NCBI GenBank assembly: GCA_017882055.1
Contig: JADGQE010000137.1
Span: 1 to 9,336, forward strand
From: Thermoflexales bacterium
GTDB taxonomy: Bacteria; Chloroflexota; Anaerolineae; Fen-1058
Reading direction: 5' to 3'
Length of the DNA: 9,336 nt
The position numbers and the translations under genes were made by a program. Positions within the stretch are counted from its first letter, which is position 1, and each line of letters begins with the position of its first letter. Positions 1 through 5,431 of the stretch are shown here, piece after piece. The notes beneath the pieces were generated by a model, which worked only from the letters and a program-made list of their open reading frames with translations, was not told the DNA's origin and made no database searches.

Positions 1-1
1 A

Positions 2-1057
2 GCCGCGCTGCAAGCCTATCACACGCTGTTGATGGTCGGACGTTATCCGTTGTGCATTGTGCAAGTGGATGTGAATCCTGAAGATGTCGATGTGAACGTG
101 CACCCGGCCAAGACCGAAGTGCGTTTTCGCAACAACGACGTAATCTTTCGCGCGGTGCAGCGGGCGGTGCGGCGGACATTGATCGATCATGCCCCGATTC
201 CGCAAGTGCAGGCCACGCAATCTACTTCGGCGTGGCAGCCTACTTTCGACGCGCATGACGAACTGGCCGCATCGCGCCTTGAGCAGCTGCGATCACTGCG
301 GCCAGTCGATCGGTCAACCGGGCAATTGGTTGATCAGGGATCGGGGATCGGTCAAACGGTTGAGCAGGGATCAGGGATTGGGGAGTGGGAATTAGGGCAA
401 GGCGTAAGGGATGTGGAACACGCAGAGCCACTGCCTCCAATCCAAAATCCAAAATCAGAAATCCAAAATCAGAGTTCAGAGATTCCCCCCTTGCGCGTCA
501 TCGGTCAAATCGGGGCCACGTATATCATCGCTGAAGGGCCGGAAGGCATGTACCTGATCGATCAACATGCGGCTCATGAGCGAGTGCTGTACGAAAAATT
601 CATGGCCGATAAAACGTCGCTGCATATGGCCGTGCAGAATTTGCTCGATCCGCTTCCGGTCGAATTTTCGCCGGACGAAGCGACGTTGATCGAAGAGCAC
701 GTTGAGGTCTTGCATTCGATTGGCTTGAGCCTCGAACCGTTTGGCGGCAGTACGTGGCTGGTGCGGAGCGTGCCGGCGCTGCTGGCCAGCGATGATATCC
801 GGGCAGCGATGGCCGATCTGGTCGCAGATTTGATGGCAGGCGATCTGCCTTTTGCCGCGAACGAGGAAGCCAAATTGATCACACGCGTTTGCAAACGTGC
901 GGCGGTGAAAGGCGGACAGGTGTTGTCGTATCAAGAGATGAGCGAACTGATCCGGCAGCTAGAGTTGTGCGCTTCGCCGCGTACCTGTCCGCATGGCCGC
1001 CCGACGATGATTCATTTCAGCGCGGCGCAGATGGCGAAGGAATTTGGCCGCATTTAG
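2..1057 (+). CDS. mutL: DNA mismatch repair protein MutL, 3' part (5' end outside window)
   Basis: MutL couples mismatch recognition by MutS to strand nicking and excision. The open frame enters from the left edge at base 2, so the N-terminal ATPase part is missing and the apparent ATG at 29 is internal. Visible are the end of the N-terminal domain (VNVHPAKTEVRF, about 93-127), a linker of poor conservation (about 190-480), and the C-terminal dimerisation/endonuclease domain (about 485-1057). The C-terminal domain carries the metal motif DQHAAHERVLYE (560-595), matching DQHA(X)2E(X)4E of nicking MutLs, plus CPHGRP (986-1003) and a terminal FGR. By family knowledge this is the endonuclease type found in bacteria without MutH. 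The linker is odd: it contains G-rich and ATCCAAAATC-type repeats read in frame. A zinc-ribbon gene follows 22 nt downstream and is probably co-transcribed. Family assignment is very secure. Confidence 0.97.
   Translation, partial: AALQAYHTLLMVGRYPLCIVQVDVNPEDVDVNVHPAKTEVRFRNNDVIFRAVQRAVRRTLIDHAPIPQVQATQSTSAWQPTFDAHDELAASRLEQLRSLRPVDRSTGQLVDQGSGIGQTVEQGSGIGEWELGQGVRDVEHAEPLPPIQNPKSEIQNQSSEIPPLRVIGQIGATYIIAEGPEGMYLIDQHAAHERVLYEKFMADKTSLHMAVQNLLDPLPVEFSPDEATLIEEHVEVLHSIGLSLEPFGGSTWLVRSVPALLASDDIRAAMADLVADLMAGDLPFAANEEAKLITRVCKRAAVKGGQVLSYQEMSELIRQLELCASPRTCPHGRPTMIHFSAAQMAKEFGRI
329..378 (+). repeat. 30-bp-period tandem repeat in the mutL linker
   Basis: Bases 329-348 and 359-378 match at 18 of 20 positions. 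They encode two copies of a ten-residue unit (VDQGSGIGQT and VEQGSGIGEW). The stretch lies in the flexible linker between the two MutL domains, where length change is tolerated. It runs into a G-rich tract ending near 397. Confidence 0.75.
367..397 (+). other. Predicted G-quadruplex motif in mutL coding strand
   Basis: Five G-runs of at least three lie at 367-369, 374-376, 380-383, 387-389 and 395-397, with loops of 4, 3, 3 and 5 nt. This satisfies the canonical G3+N1-7 rule with one run to spare. Two more runs sit upstream (337-339 and 343-346). Because the Gs are on the coding strand, both the non-template DNA and the mRNA could fold. Folding in vivo is an inference. Confidence 0.6.
440..474 (+). 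repeat. ATCCAAAATC short direct repeats inside mutL
   Basis: The unit TCCAAAAT occurs three times (starting at 441, 448 and 462). The copies at 448 and 462 continue as TCCAAAATCAGA. They are read in frame as an N/Q/S/E/I-rich linker. The unit looks like short repeats more often found between genes, which suggests insertion or expansion within a tolerant linker. Confidence 0.65.
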
Positions 1058-1079
1058 CATCCATTTTCAGGAGAGCATC

Positions 1080-1457
1080 ATGAATTGTCCAAAGTGTAAT
1101 GCCGCTATGGAAAAAGTCACCTACGAAGGCGTTGAAGTCGATCGCTGTACGGGCTGCCAAGGCGTCTGGTTCGATTTTCGAGAGCAGCAGCAGTTGAAGA
1201 ATGTCAAAGGCGCTGCCGCCGGCATCGATGTCGGCGATCCGGCAGCCGGTCAGAAGATGAACGAGGTCGGCAAGATTAACTGCCCCAGAGATGGTGTGCT
1301 GCTGACACGCATGGTTGATCTCAAGCAGCCGCATATTTGGTATGAAGCCTGCCCGCATTGCTACGGCGTTTTCTTCGATGCGGGTGAATTCAAGGACTAC
1401 AGCCGGAAGACTTTGGTGGAGTCGGTGCGCGATCTGTTTGTCAAAGAAAGAAAGTAA
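1080..1457 (+). CDS. Small two-domain zinc-ribbon protein (zf-TFIIB-like)
   Basis: This encodes 125 aa. The ATG at 1080 is chosen because AGGAG lies at 1069-1073 with 6-nt spacing; the in-frame ATG at 1044 would overlap mutL and lacks this site. The protein has two similar knuckle units. The first is CPKC (residues 3-6) with CTGC (23-26) followed by GVWFDFRE. The second is CPRD (68-71) with CPHC (91-94) followed by GVFFDAGE. The W/F-F-D-x-x-E tail after the second cysteine pair is typical of the zf-TFIIB family in bacteria, whose function is unsettled. In the second unit the fourth ligand position is Asp71 instead of Cys, so zinc binding there may be altered. The gene follows mutL by 22 nt and is probably in the same transcript; a role in repair is not shown. 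Confidence 0.88.
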   Translation: MNCPKCNAAMEKVTYEGVEVDRCTGCQGVWFDFREQQQLKNVKGAAAGIDVGDPAAGQKMNEVGKINCPRDGVLLTRMVDLKQPHIWYEACPHCYGVFFDAGEFKDYSRKTLVESVRDLFVKERK

Positions 1458-1471
1458 CCGCAAAGCTCGAT

Positions 1472-1514
1472 CAACAAACGGCGGTGGTGGATATCCCATC
1501 GCCGCTGTTTGTTG
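1472..1514. terminator. Long hairpin between convergent genes, probable terminator
   Basis: Arms 1472-1490 and 1496-1514 pair over 19 bp, including three G-T wobbles, around a 5-nt loop (ATATC). The hairpin sits 14 nt after the zinc-ribbon stop codon and 21 nt beyond the SRAP stop on the other strand. No clean T-tract follows on the plus strand. On the minus strand only a loose T-rich stretch follows. It is probably a bidirectional transcript end or an mRNA-stabilising hairpin; the terminator call rests on its position. Confidence 0.55.
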
Positions 1515-1535
1515 GGTGGTCAAAAGATTACGCAG

Positions 1536-2216
1536 TTACTTCATTGTTTCCTCAGACGCAATACATTCCGGCGTATCGTTCTCCGGCTTGTTAACCAGGG
1601 TTGAGACCGGATGCATGACCATCGGCTTCTCGTAGGGCACGAGCAGCGCACGCAAAGCGATCGGCGAGGCGTCGGGGTAAAGCCATTCCCACATGGCTTC
1701 CTTGTCAAGGATTACCGGCATGCGATTGTGGATGGTCGCCATCAACTCATTCGGTTCGCAGGTGATGATGGTGCAGGTGCGCTTCGATTCACCCGCAGGC
1801 GATTTCCACGTTTCCCACAAACCCGCGAAAGCGAACGGCTCGCGCGATGCCAGCTGGATGTGATGGGGCTGCTTCAAAGTGCGGCTGCCCTGTTCGATCT
1901 TTTGCCACTCATAGAATCCATCGGCTAAGACTAAACAGCGGCGCTGGTTGAAGGCCGCTCTGAAGGCCGGCTTTTCGGGCAGCGTCTCGGCGCGGGCGTT
2001 GATCATTCGGCTGCCGATGGTCGGATCTTTAGCCCACGATGGAATCAAGCCCCAGCCAAAAAGTTCGACGCGGCGATCTTGTGGATTCGTTACGACGGCC
2101 ACCGGCTGCGTCGGCGCGATGTTGTAGCGCGGCTGCAGCTCGGCCGGCAGGTCGCCCAGCTCAAGCATCATTTGCAGATCGACCGGATCGACGGTGAGCG
2201 TAAATCGTCCACACAT
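1536..2216 (-). CDS. SRAP-domain protein (YedK/HMCES-type abasic-site DNA-protein crosslinker)
   Basis: SRAP proteins shield abasic sites in single-stranded DNA by forming a covalent thiazolidine bond through the amino-terminal Cys2. The frame gives 226 aa, close to E. coli YedK. It starts MCGRFTL at the ATG at 2216, preceded by AAGGAG (2222-2227) with 5-nt spacing. The start must be here because Cys2 has to become the N-terminus after Met removal. Active-site residues by family position are C2, N73 and R75 (INARAET), E103 (GFYEWQ) and H163 (TIHNRMP). The NIAPTQ motif (32-37) and VSTLVN are also present. It is the last gene of the minus-strand train, 29 nt after the cupin stop. The upstream frame is open without a stop, but only because of the frameshift in the cupin gene, so a fusion is not the likely native product. 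Confidence 0.95.
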   Translation of the reverse strand: MCGRFTLTVDPVDLQMMLELGDLPAELQPRYNIAPTQPVAVVTNPQDRRVELFGWGLIPSWAKDPTIGSRMINARAETLPEKPAFRAAFNQRRCLVLADGFYEWQKIEQGSRTLKQPHHIQLASREPFAFAGLWETWKSPAGESKRTCTIITCEPNELMATIHNRMPVILDKEAMWEWLYPDASPIALRALLVPYEKPMVMHPVSTLVNKPENDTPECIASEETMK

Positions 2217-2245
2217 GGTTGCTCCTTCAGAAACCAGGTTTCTGC

Positions 2246-2558
2246 TTAATCTCGGTGCCCTTCGACGCACACGACGCCCTGCGAGCCGATGCGCGCTGCG
2301 TGAACGAGGCCCGCGCGGCAACTCGATTCGATCGCCCGCGTGGGCCTCAATCTCTTCGCCGGTGTCCATTAGAATCCAGGTCACTGATCCTTGCAAGATG
2401 TAAGTGATCGTATCAAAGGGGTGCGTATGCGGCGGGTAAAAATCGCCGGGCAGGTTGGACCAATCGAAGGGAAAGAGTCCCTCTCGGAAAAATTCTTCGC
2501 ACAGTTCTTTCTCGCCGGGTGGTTCAGATTTCTGCCGACGAGTGATTTTTAATTCCAT
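2246..2558 (-). CDS. Small cupin-domain protein with apparent 1-nt frameshift
   Basis: The gene starts at ATG 2558, 8 nt after the nucleotidyltransferase stop, with a weak GAGAAG site at 2563-2568. The first 83 residues give a cupin beta-barrel start: motif 1 with PPHTHPFD (H44 and H46), then YILQG, then AGDRIELPRG. After that the frame degenerates into Arg-rich junk. Removing one base in the short runs at 2308-2312 gives LVHAARIGSQGVVCVEGHRD and a stop at 2246-2248. This restores cupin motif 2 exactly as G(X)5PXG(X)2H with metal-ligand candidate H86, for 103 aa in total. The as-read frame instead runs into the SRAP gene. Either an indel error in the assembly or a recent natural mutation explains this. 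Substrate is unknown; small single-domain cupins range from sensors to isomerases. Confidence 0.82.
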
Positions 2559-2566
2559 TTATCTTC

Positions 2567-3148
2567 TCACTGTTGGAGAGTTAGCCACTTTGCGATATCA
2601 TCCCAGAGTTCCGGCATCTCCAGGGCCAGGGCAAATTCGCGCACCCAGCGTTTGATTCGTTTGCGATCCAGATCGGGATGTCCTTCAACCAGCATCTGAA
2701 TATCCAGTAGATCCTTGGAACGGTGGGCAACCGCTTTGAAAATGATCAGGTCTTCGACGGTGGGCAAGCGAATCGCGAGCGAGCCGACGTGATAGACGAG
2801 ACTGCGTTCGACGGCTTCAACCTCAAAGGGGAGCATCCCCAACGAAATATCCACATCAATGCCGCTTTCCTGATGACGCAGGAGCAAAACGTGGTGACGA
2901 CGAGCAAAGTCTTCTGCATCTTTCAGGCGTGGCGCCAACCCTTCCTGGATTGCTGCTTGCATGAGGCGAGGCAAGTCTTCGGTAGATAGGAGGATGACTG
3001 CGTCCACGTCCGCCGTCAGGCGTGGCTTGCCCAACAGGCTGACGGCAACACCACCAATGATCATGCCTTGCTCATTGAAATAGGCTAACACTCGCTGCAC
3101 AGCAGCCAGCGGCGCTAATAACGGAGTGACATCTTTGGGTGGAATCAT
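2567..3148 (-). CDS. Nucleotidyltransferase-fold protein, AbiEii/DUF6036-like
   Basis: The 193-aa protein has the Pol-beta-type nucleotidyltransferase signature: IIGGVAVSLLG (GG at 32-33), then RLTADVDAVI (D47 and D49), and a third acidic strand GIDVDISLG (D98/D100). The motif LPTVEDLIIFKAVAHRSKDLLDIQ follows, a usual mark of AbiEii-type and related transferases in which a Lys and RxKDxxD stabilise the nucleotide pocket. Such proteins often modify tRNA or proteins and serve as toxins, but some have other roles, so the target here is unknown. The start ATG overlaps the stop of the 72-aa upstream gene by 4 nt (ATGA), a translational-coupling arrangement like that of toxin-antitoxin pairs. The cupin follows 8 nt later. 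Confidence 0.85.
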   Translation of the reverse strand: MIPPKDVTPLLAPLAAVQRVLAYFNEQGMIIGGVAVSLLGKPRLTADVDAVILLSTEDLPRLMQAAIQEGLAPRLKDAEDFARRHHVLLLRHQESGIDVDISLGMLPFEVEAVERSLVYHVGSLAIRLPTVEDLIIFKAVAHRSKDLLDIQMLVEGHPDLDRKRIKRWVREFALALEMPELWDDIAKWLTLQQ

Positions 3149-3363
3149 GTTCGTGCTGCCTTCAGCTTAGCCCATCTTTGACGGATTAATTCGACGCTGT
3201 TATCTGTCTCTGCTAAGGATAAGCCCAATCCCATGGCCAGCCGCAGCAACGCGTTAAGCTGCTGCCAGCGTAGATCGATCGTGCTTGCTTTTTGTTCCTG
3301 AGCCTCAATGATTGCGACTGCCTGATAACGTTCGCGGAATTCCCGTACGACGCGCTCGTCCAT
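3145..3363 (-). CDS. 72-aa helical protein coupled to the nucleotidyltransferase; possible antitoxin or partner
   Basis: The product is 72 aa, charged and mostly predicted helical by composition. An N-terminal helix holds FRERYQAVAIIEAQEQ, followed by LRWQQLNALLRLAMGLGLSL and a C-terminal helix VELIRQRWAKLK. The ATG at 3363 has a G-rich stretch (complement of about 3370-3374) at usual ribosome-binding distance. I do not recognise a named family. The 4-nt overlap with the nucleotidyltransferase start points to joint translation and probably a shared function, as for a cognate antitoxin, though it lacks an AbiEi-type winged helix. The A24 peptidase ends 31 nt upstream. That this is a real gene is supported by the coupling and by conserved-looking protein composition; its function is inference only. 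Confidence 0.75.
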   Translation of the reverse strand: MDERVVREFRERYQAVAIIEAQEQKASTIDLRWQQLNALLRLAMGLGLSLAETDNSVELIRQRWAKLKAART

Positions 3364-3394
3364 AGTTGACCCCCTGTCTGTGTGTTGCCCCTAT

Positions 3395-4051
3395 TTATCC
3401 GTAAAAGAAGCGCGTCATGATTTGTTGTCCCCACACCATCGTCACGAAGCCGCCGAGGACGAGGAAGGGACCGTACGGAATGCCGCTGCGCAGATTCACG
3501 ACGCGCACGAGTAATAGTAACGCGCTGATGATGCCGCCCGCCAGGATCGTTACCACGAGCGCGGTGATGACGCCCGGAAAGCCGGTGATCAAGCCGACGA
3601 ATGCGGCCAGCTTCACATCGCCGCCGCCCATCGCCCCGCGCCCGATCGCTTTGCCGCCAATCACAGCCGCCAGCCAGAAGAAGCCATAGCCAAGCGCGCC
3701 GCCGATCAGCGCCAGATACCAGCCCGTGTAAAACAACAGCGGCGAGGTCAAGGCCGCAACGGCGATCGCCGGCACAATGACTTTGTTGGGAATGCGGCGA
3801 TGTTCCAGATCGGTGATGGTGAGGAGGATCAATACCGAAGTGTGAAAACTTGCCAGCACCAGCAAAAGCGGATCGGCAAAACGCGGCTGCACGTAAAGCA
3901 GCGCAAACACTGCCGCGGTGACTAATTCAGTGATGAGTCTGCGAATCAGAAGCGCACGTTGTGATTTCGATCGGCGGCGTGGCAGCCTATCGGCCAGATA
4001 ATTGATGGCTCCGCCGACGACGAGACCGATGAGGGCGTAAACAATGAGCAC
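3395..4051 (-). CDS. A24-family prepilin peptidase lacking the Cys4 methylase motif
   Basis: This is an integral membrane aspartic peptidase of 218 aa. The start is GTG at 4051, fixed by AGGAG (4058-4062) 6 nt away; no better ATG exists. The catalytic aspartates are D81 in TITDLEHRRIPN and D145 in GAMGGGDVK, the two hallmark sites of type IV prepilin peptidases. An N-terminal GLVVGGAINYLADRLPRR segment matches the start of PilD-like proteins. The cytoplasmic loop that should hold the two CxxC pairs is shrunk to about ten residues without cysteine, so N-methylation is probably absent. Length (218 aa) is below that of full PilD (about 280). About six to seven hydrophobic helices are visible. 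No pilin or pilus genes are nearby, so the substrate is unknown. It is first in the minus-strand train ending at 1536. Confidence 0.92.
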   Translation of the reverse strand: MLIVYALIGLVVGGAINYLADRLPRRRSKSQRALLIRRLITELVTAAVFALLYVQPRFADPLLLVLASFHTSVLILLTITDLEHRRIPNKVIVPAIAVAALTSPLLFYTGWYLALIGGALGYGFFWLAAVIGGKAIGRGAMGGGDVKLAAFVGLITGFPGVITALVVTILAGGIISALLLLVRVVNLRSGIPYGPFLVLGGFVTMVWGQQIMTRFFYG

Positions 4052-4090
4052 AATCTTCTCCTGTACTTTGACACGGTAACCGGGTGAAAA

Positions 4091-4122
4091 GGTGACAGTT
4101 GAGCTCCTTCGTCACTGTCACC
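4091..4122. promoter_or_regulatory. Inverted repeat in the peptidase 5' leader
   Basis: The arms GGTGACAGT (4091-4099) and ACTGTCACC (4114-4122) are perfectly complementary over 9 bp with a 14-nt spacer. The site lies between the minus-strand promoter and the GTG at 4051, so it would be inside the transcribed leader. It could be a repressor operator or an RNA hairpin. On the minus strand the loop exposes GAAGGAG, a ribosome-site-like stretch, without a good start codon after it. Confidence 0.5.
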
Positions 4123-4151
4123 CCGTCGTTCTTTCTCTCCAGCACTCCCTC

Positions 4152-4180
4152 AGTATAATCCACGCCCCGCGCTTTGACAA
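4152..4180 (-). promoter_or_regulatory. Sigma-70-type promoter for the minus-strand operon
   Basis: Read on the minus strand, TTGTCA (4180-4175) and TATACT (4157-4152) are separated by exactly 17 nt, each matching 5 of 6 consensus bases. Transcription would start near 4145, giving a leader of about 95 nt that contains the inverted repeat before the peptidase GTG at 4051. The -35 box overlaps that of the divergent plus-strand promoter. Confidence 0.65.
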
Positions 4181-4202
4181 AAGATCATCCGGGCGGTAGA
4201 AT
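4174..4202 (+). promoter_or_regulatory. Near-consensus sigma-70-type promoter for the membrane protein gene
   Basis: A perfect TTGACA (4174-4179) and TAGAAT (4197-4202, 5 of 6) are separated by 17 nt. Only 9 nt lie between the -10 box and the ATG at 4212, so the transcript would begin about at the start codon: a leaderless or near-leaderless mRNA. No ribosome-binding site is present, consistent with this. Confidence 0.75.
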
Positions 4203-4211
4203 CACTGCGCT

Positions 4212-5039
4212 ATGCTTGAACGAATGACAACTATCAACCGTGAGCGCCTGAGCGTACTCGTGGCGCTGATTTTGCTTAGTCTCAGCCTGATGCCGCTCAT
4301 CGAGTCGCCGACCAGCGGTATCGGCACCTCTTTTCTCGGCACACCGCTGCGCCTTGAATTCTCGGGCACCACGCTGGTGGCGCTGTTGGCGGCCAGCCTG
4401 GCCTGCGCCGGCGTCGATACGTTGATGCGCGCTCACCCGCTCGTGAGACGGGGTGAAGTGACGCTGGTTCTGCCGAACTGGATCATGCCCGGGCTGACCG
4501 TCGTGGTCGCCTCGCAGATTCTGGGCAACATCACGAATGCGGCTACCTGGGTCGCGGGTTTGTTGGTGACCGGTATTCTGTTGTGGGCGGTGTGCGCGGC
4601 CGAATACGCCACGATCGATCCGGAAGGTCCGGCGGCCGGTCGATCGCGGTTGTTGCTGAACGCGCTGGGCTATGTGCTGGTGGTGCTGTTGTTTGGTCTG
4701 ATCTGGAACACGCGGGCGCGCAGTTTGATCAGCGCGTCGTTGACGTTCCTGGTTGTGTTCGCGTTGGCTTTCGATCTGCTGTGGACTTCACGGGCCAGTA
4801 CCGGCCGAGTCGTGTTGCTGTCAGTGGCGATCGGCATCGTGATGGCAGAAGGCAATTGGGCCATCAACTACTGGAATACCAGCGTGTTTGTGGCCGCCAT
4901 CGCGCAGCTGCTGGCCTTCTACGAACTGGTCGGACTGGCCGGACAATATCTGCTTGATCGACTCAGCCGCCGGGTGCTGATCGAATTTGCCGTGGTGATG
5001 ACCGTCGCTGTGCTCTTGCTGCTGCGCGGGCGGGGTTGA
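4212..5039 (+). CDS. Polytopic membrane protein of unknown function (possibly DUF5656-like)
   Basis: The 275-aa product has about nine hydrophobic segments, roughly at residues 13-32, 52-70, 90-107, 110-130, 146-165, 169-190, 197-216, 220-246 and 253-270, joined by short loops. An Arg-rich N-terminus (RMTTINRERL) should face the cytoplasm by the positive-inside rule. Polar residues near the seventh segment (EGNWAINYWNTS) may mark a functional site. I do not recognise motifs of a known transporter or enzyme; similarity to the uncharacterised DUF5656 group is a recollection not tested here. The ATG at 4212 is taken because the -10 box ends 9 nt earlier; a start at ATG 4224 (MTTINRERL) is possible and would leave a leader of a few more nt. 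It is expressed alone, ending at a strong terminator. Confidence 0.85.
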   Translation: MLERMTTINRERLSVLVALILLSLSLMPLIESPTSGIGTSFLGTPLRLEFSGTTLVALLAASLACAGVDTLMRAHPLVRRGEVTLVLPNWIMPGLTVVVASQILGNITNAATWVAGLLVTGILLWAVCAAEYATIDPEGPAAGRSRLLLNALGYVLVVLLFGLIWNTRARSLISASLTFLVVFALAFDLLWTSRASTGRVVLLSVAIGIVMAEGNWAINYWNTSVFVAAIAQLLAFYELVGLAGQYLLDRLSRRVLIEFAVVMTVAVLLLLRGRG

Positions 5040-5056
5040 AGCGGCATCTTCGGAAT

Positions 5057-5095
5057 GCAAAACGCCCCGACTTTGATCGAGGCGTTTTCTTTTTG
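5057..5095. terminator. Rho-independent terminator, probably bidirectional
   Basis: AAAACGCC (5059-5066) pairs with GGCGTTTT (5081-5088), and an inner CGA/TCG pairing (5068-5070 with 5077-5079) closes a 6-nt loop. A T-rich tract (5085-5094) follows on the plus strand. It lies 17 nt after the membrane-protein stop. The A-run at the left arm gives a short T-run on the minus strand, so it may also end the convergent 60-aa gene at 5108. Confidence 0.88.
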
Positions 5096-5107
5096 CACTG
5101 CTCCGAA

Positions 5108-5290
5108 TCAGGGCGTAAGCGGTACCAGGGTTCGGATAATTGCCGGTGTAGACACCGGAACGACGGGTGACACCGTGACGGCCTGCACCAGACTCAATAC
5201 CATGCTGCCGACGATCAGCAACGCGAGAATCGTGAGCATGATTCGCATGTTGCGCTGCGCGGCAAGTTGACTTTTTGAACGACGGGCCAT
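5108..5290 (-). CDS. 60-aa single-span membrane protein, hypothetical
   Basis: The product is 60 aa: a basic cytoplasmic-type N-terminus (MARRSKSQLAAQRNMR), one hydrophobic segment (about residues 17-38, IMLTILALLIVGSMVLSLVQAV), and a Pro/Thr/Val-rich tail. The ATG at 5290 is preceded by AGGAG with 8-nt spacing, and a TGG-TATAAT extended -10 box lies about 37 nt upstream, so the gene has its own expression signals. I do not recognise a family. The layout (positive start, single helix, extracytoplasmic tail) fits an N-in small membrane protein of a regulatory or scaffold kind. It is convergent with the membrane gene at 4212 and shares its terminator. Confidence 0.72.
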   Translation of the reverse strand: MARRSKSQLAAQRNMRIMLTILALLIVGSMVLSLVQAVTVSPVVPVSTPAIIRTLVPLTP

Positions 5291-5326
5291 TGCTTCTTCT
5301 CCTGCTTGAATCTTCAGACGCGCAGA

Positions 5327-5335
5327 ATTATACCA
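5327..5335 (-). promoter_or_regulatory. Extended -10 promoter for the 60-aa gene
   Basis: On the minus strand, TGGTATAAT (complement of 5327-5335) is a perfect TGn extended -10 box. No good -35 box lies 17 nt upstream, as often seen with extended -10 promoters. Initiation near 5320 would leave a leader of about 30 nt with an AGGAG site. Confidence 0.6.
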
Positions 5336-5364
5336 TAGTGGATTCGATCTTGGAGCTAAGAGGT

Positions 5365-5421
5365 TGGAAGTTAGAGGGATGATCTCAAGCCGCAGACGTT
5401 ACCGCCAACCTCCAACTTCCA
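5365..5421. repeat. REP-like inverted repeat between the 60-aa and TPR genes
   Basis: TGGAAGTTAGAGG (5365-5377) pairs with CCTCCAACTTCCA (5409-5421) at 12 of 13 positions around a 31-nt loop. Local GGAAGTT/GAGGTTGG direct echoes extend it on both sides. It begins 11 nt beyond the TPR stop codon and could act as a transcript end or mRNA 3' stabiliser. The TTGGAAGTTRGAGG unit looks like a dispersed intergenic repeat, which cannot be tested within one window. Confidence 0.6.
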
Positions 5422-5431
5422 GCTTGCGCCC

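Noticed and set aside
1536..2558. A single 340-aa cupin-SRAP fusion protein
   Set aside because: SRAP needs Cys2 at the N-terminus, has its own strong ribosome-binding site at 2222-2227, and the linking stretch is Arg-rich out-of-frame sequence that becomes a proper cupin end when one base is removed.
4068..4073. TTGACA at 4068-4073 as a second plus-strand promoter
   Set aside because: The position 17 nt downstream (4091-4096) reads GGTGAC, which is not a -10 box.
4151..4159. Plus-strand promoter using TATAAT at 4154-4159
   Set aside because: No -35 box at 15-19 nt upstream on the plus strand; the same bases serve better as the minus-strand -10 (TATACT) with TTGTCA at 17 nt.
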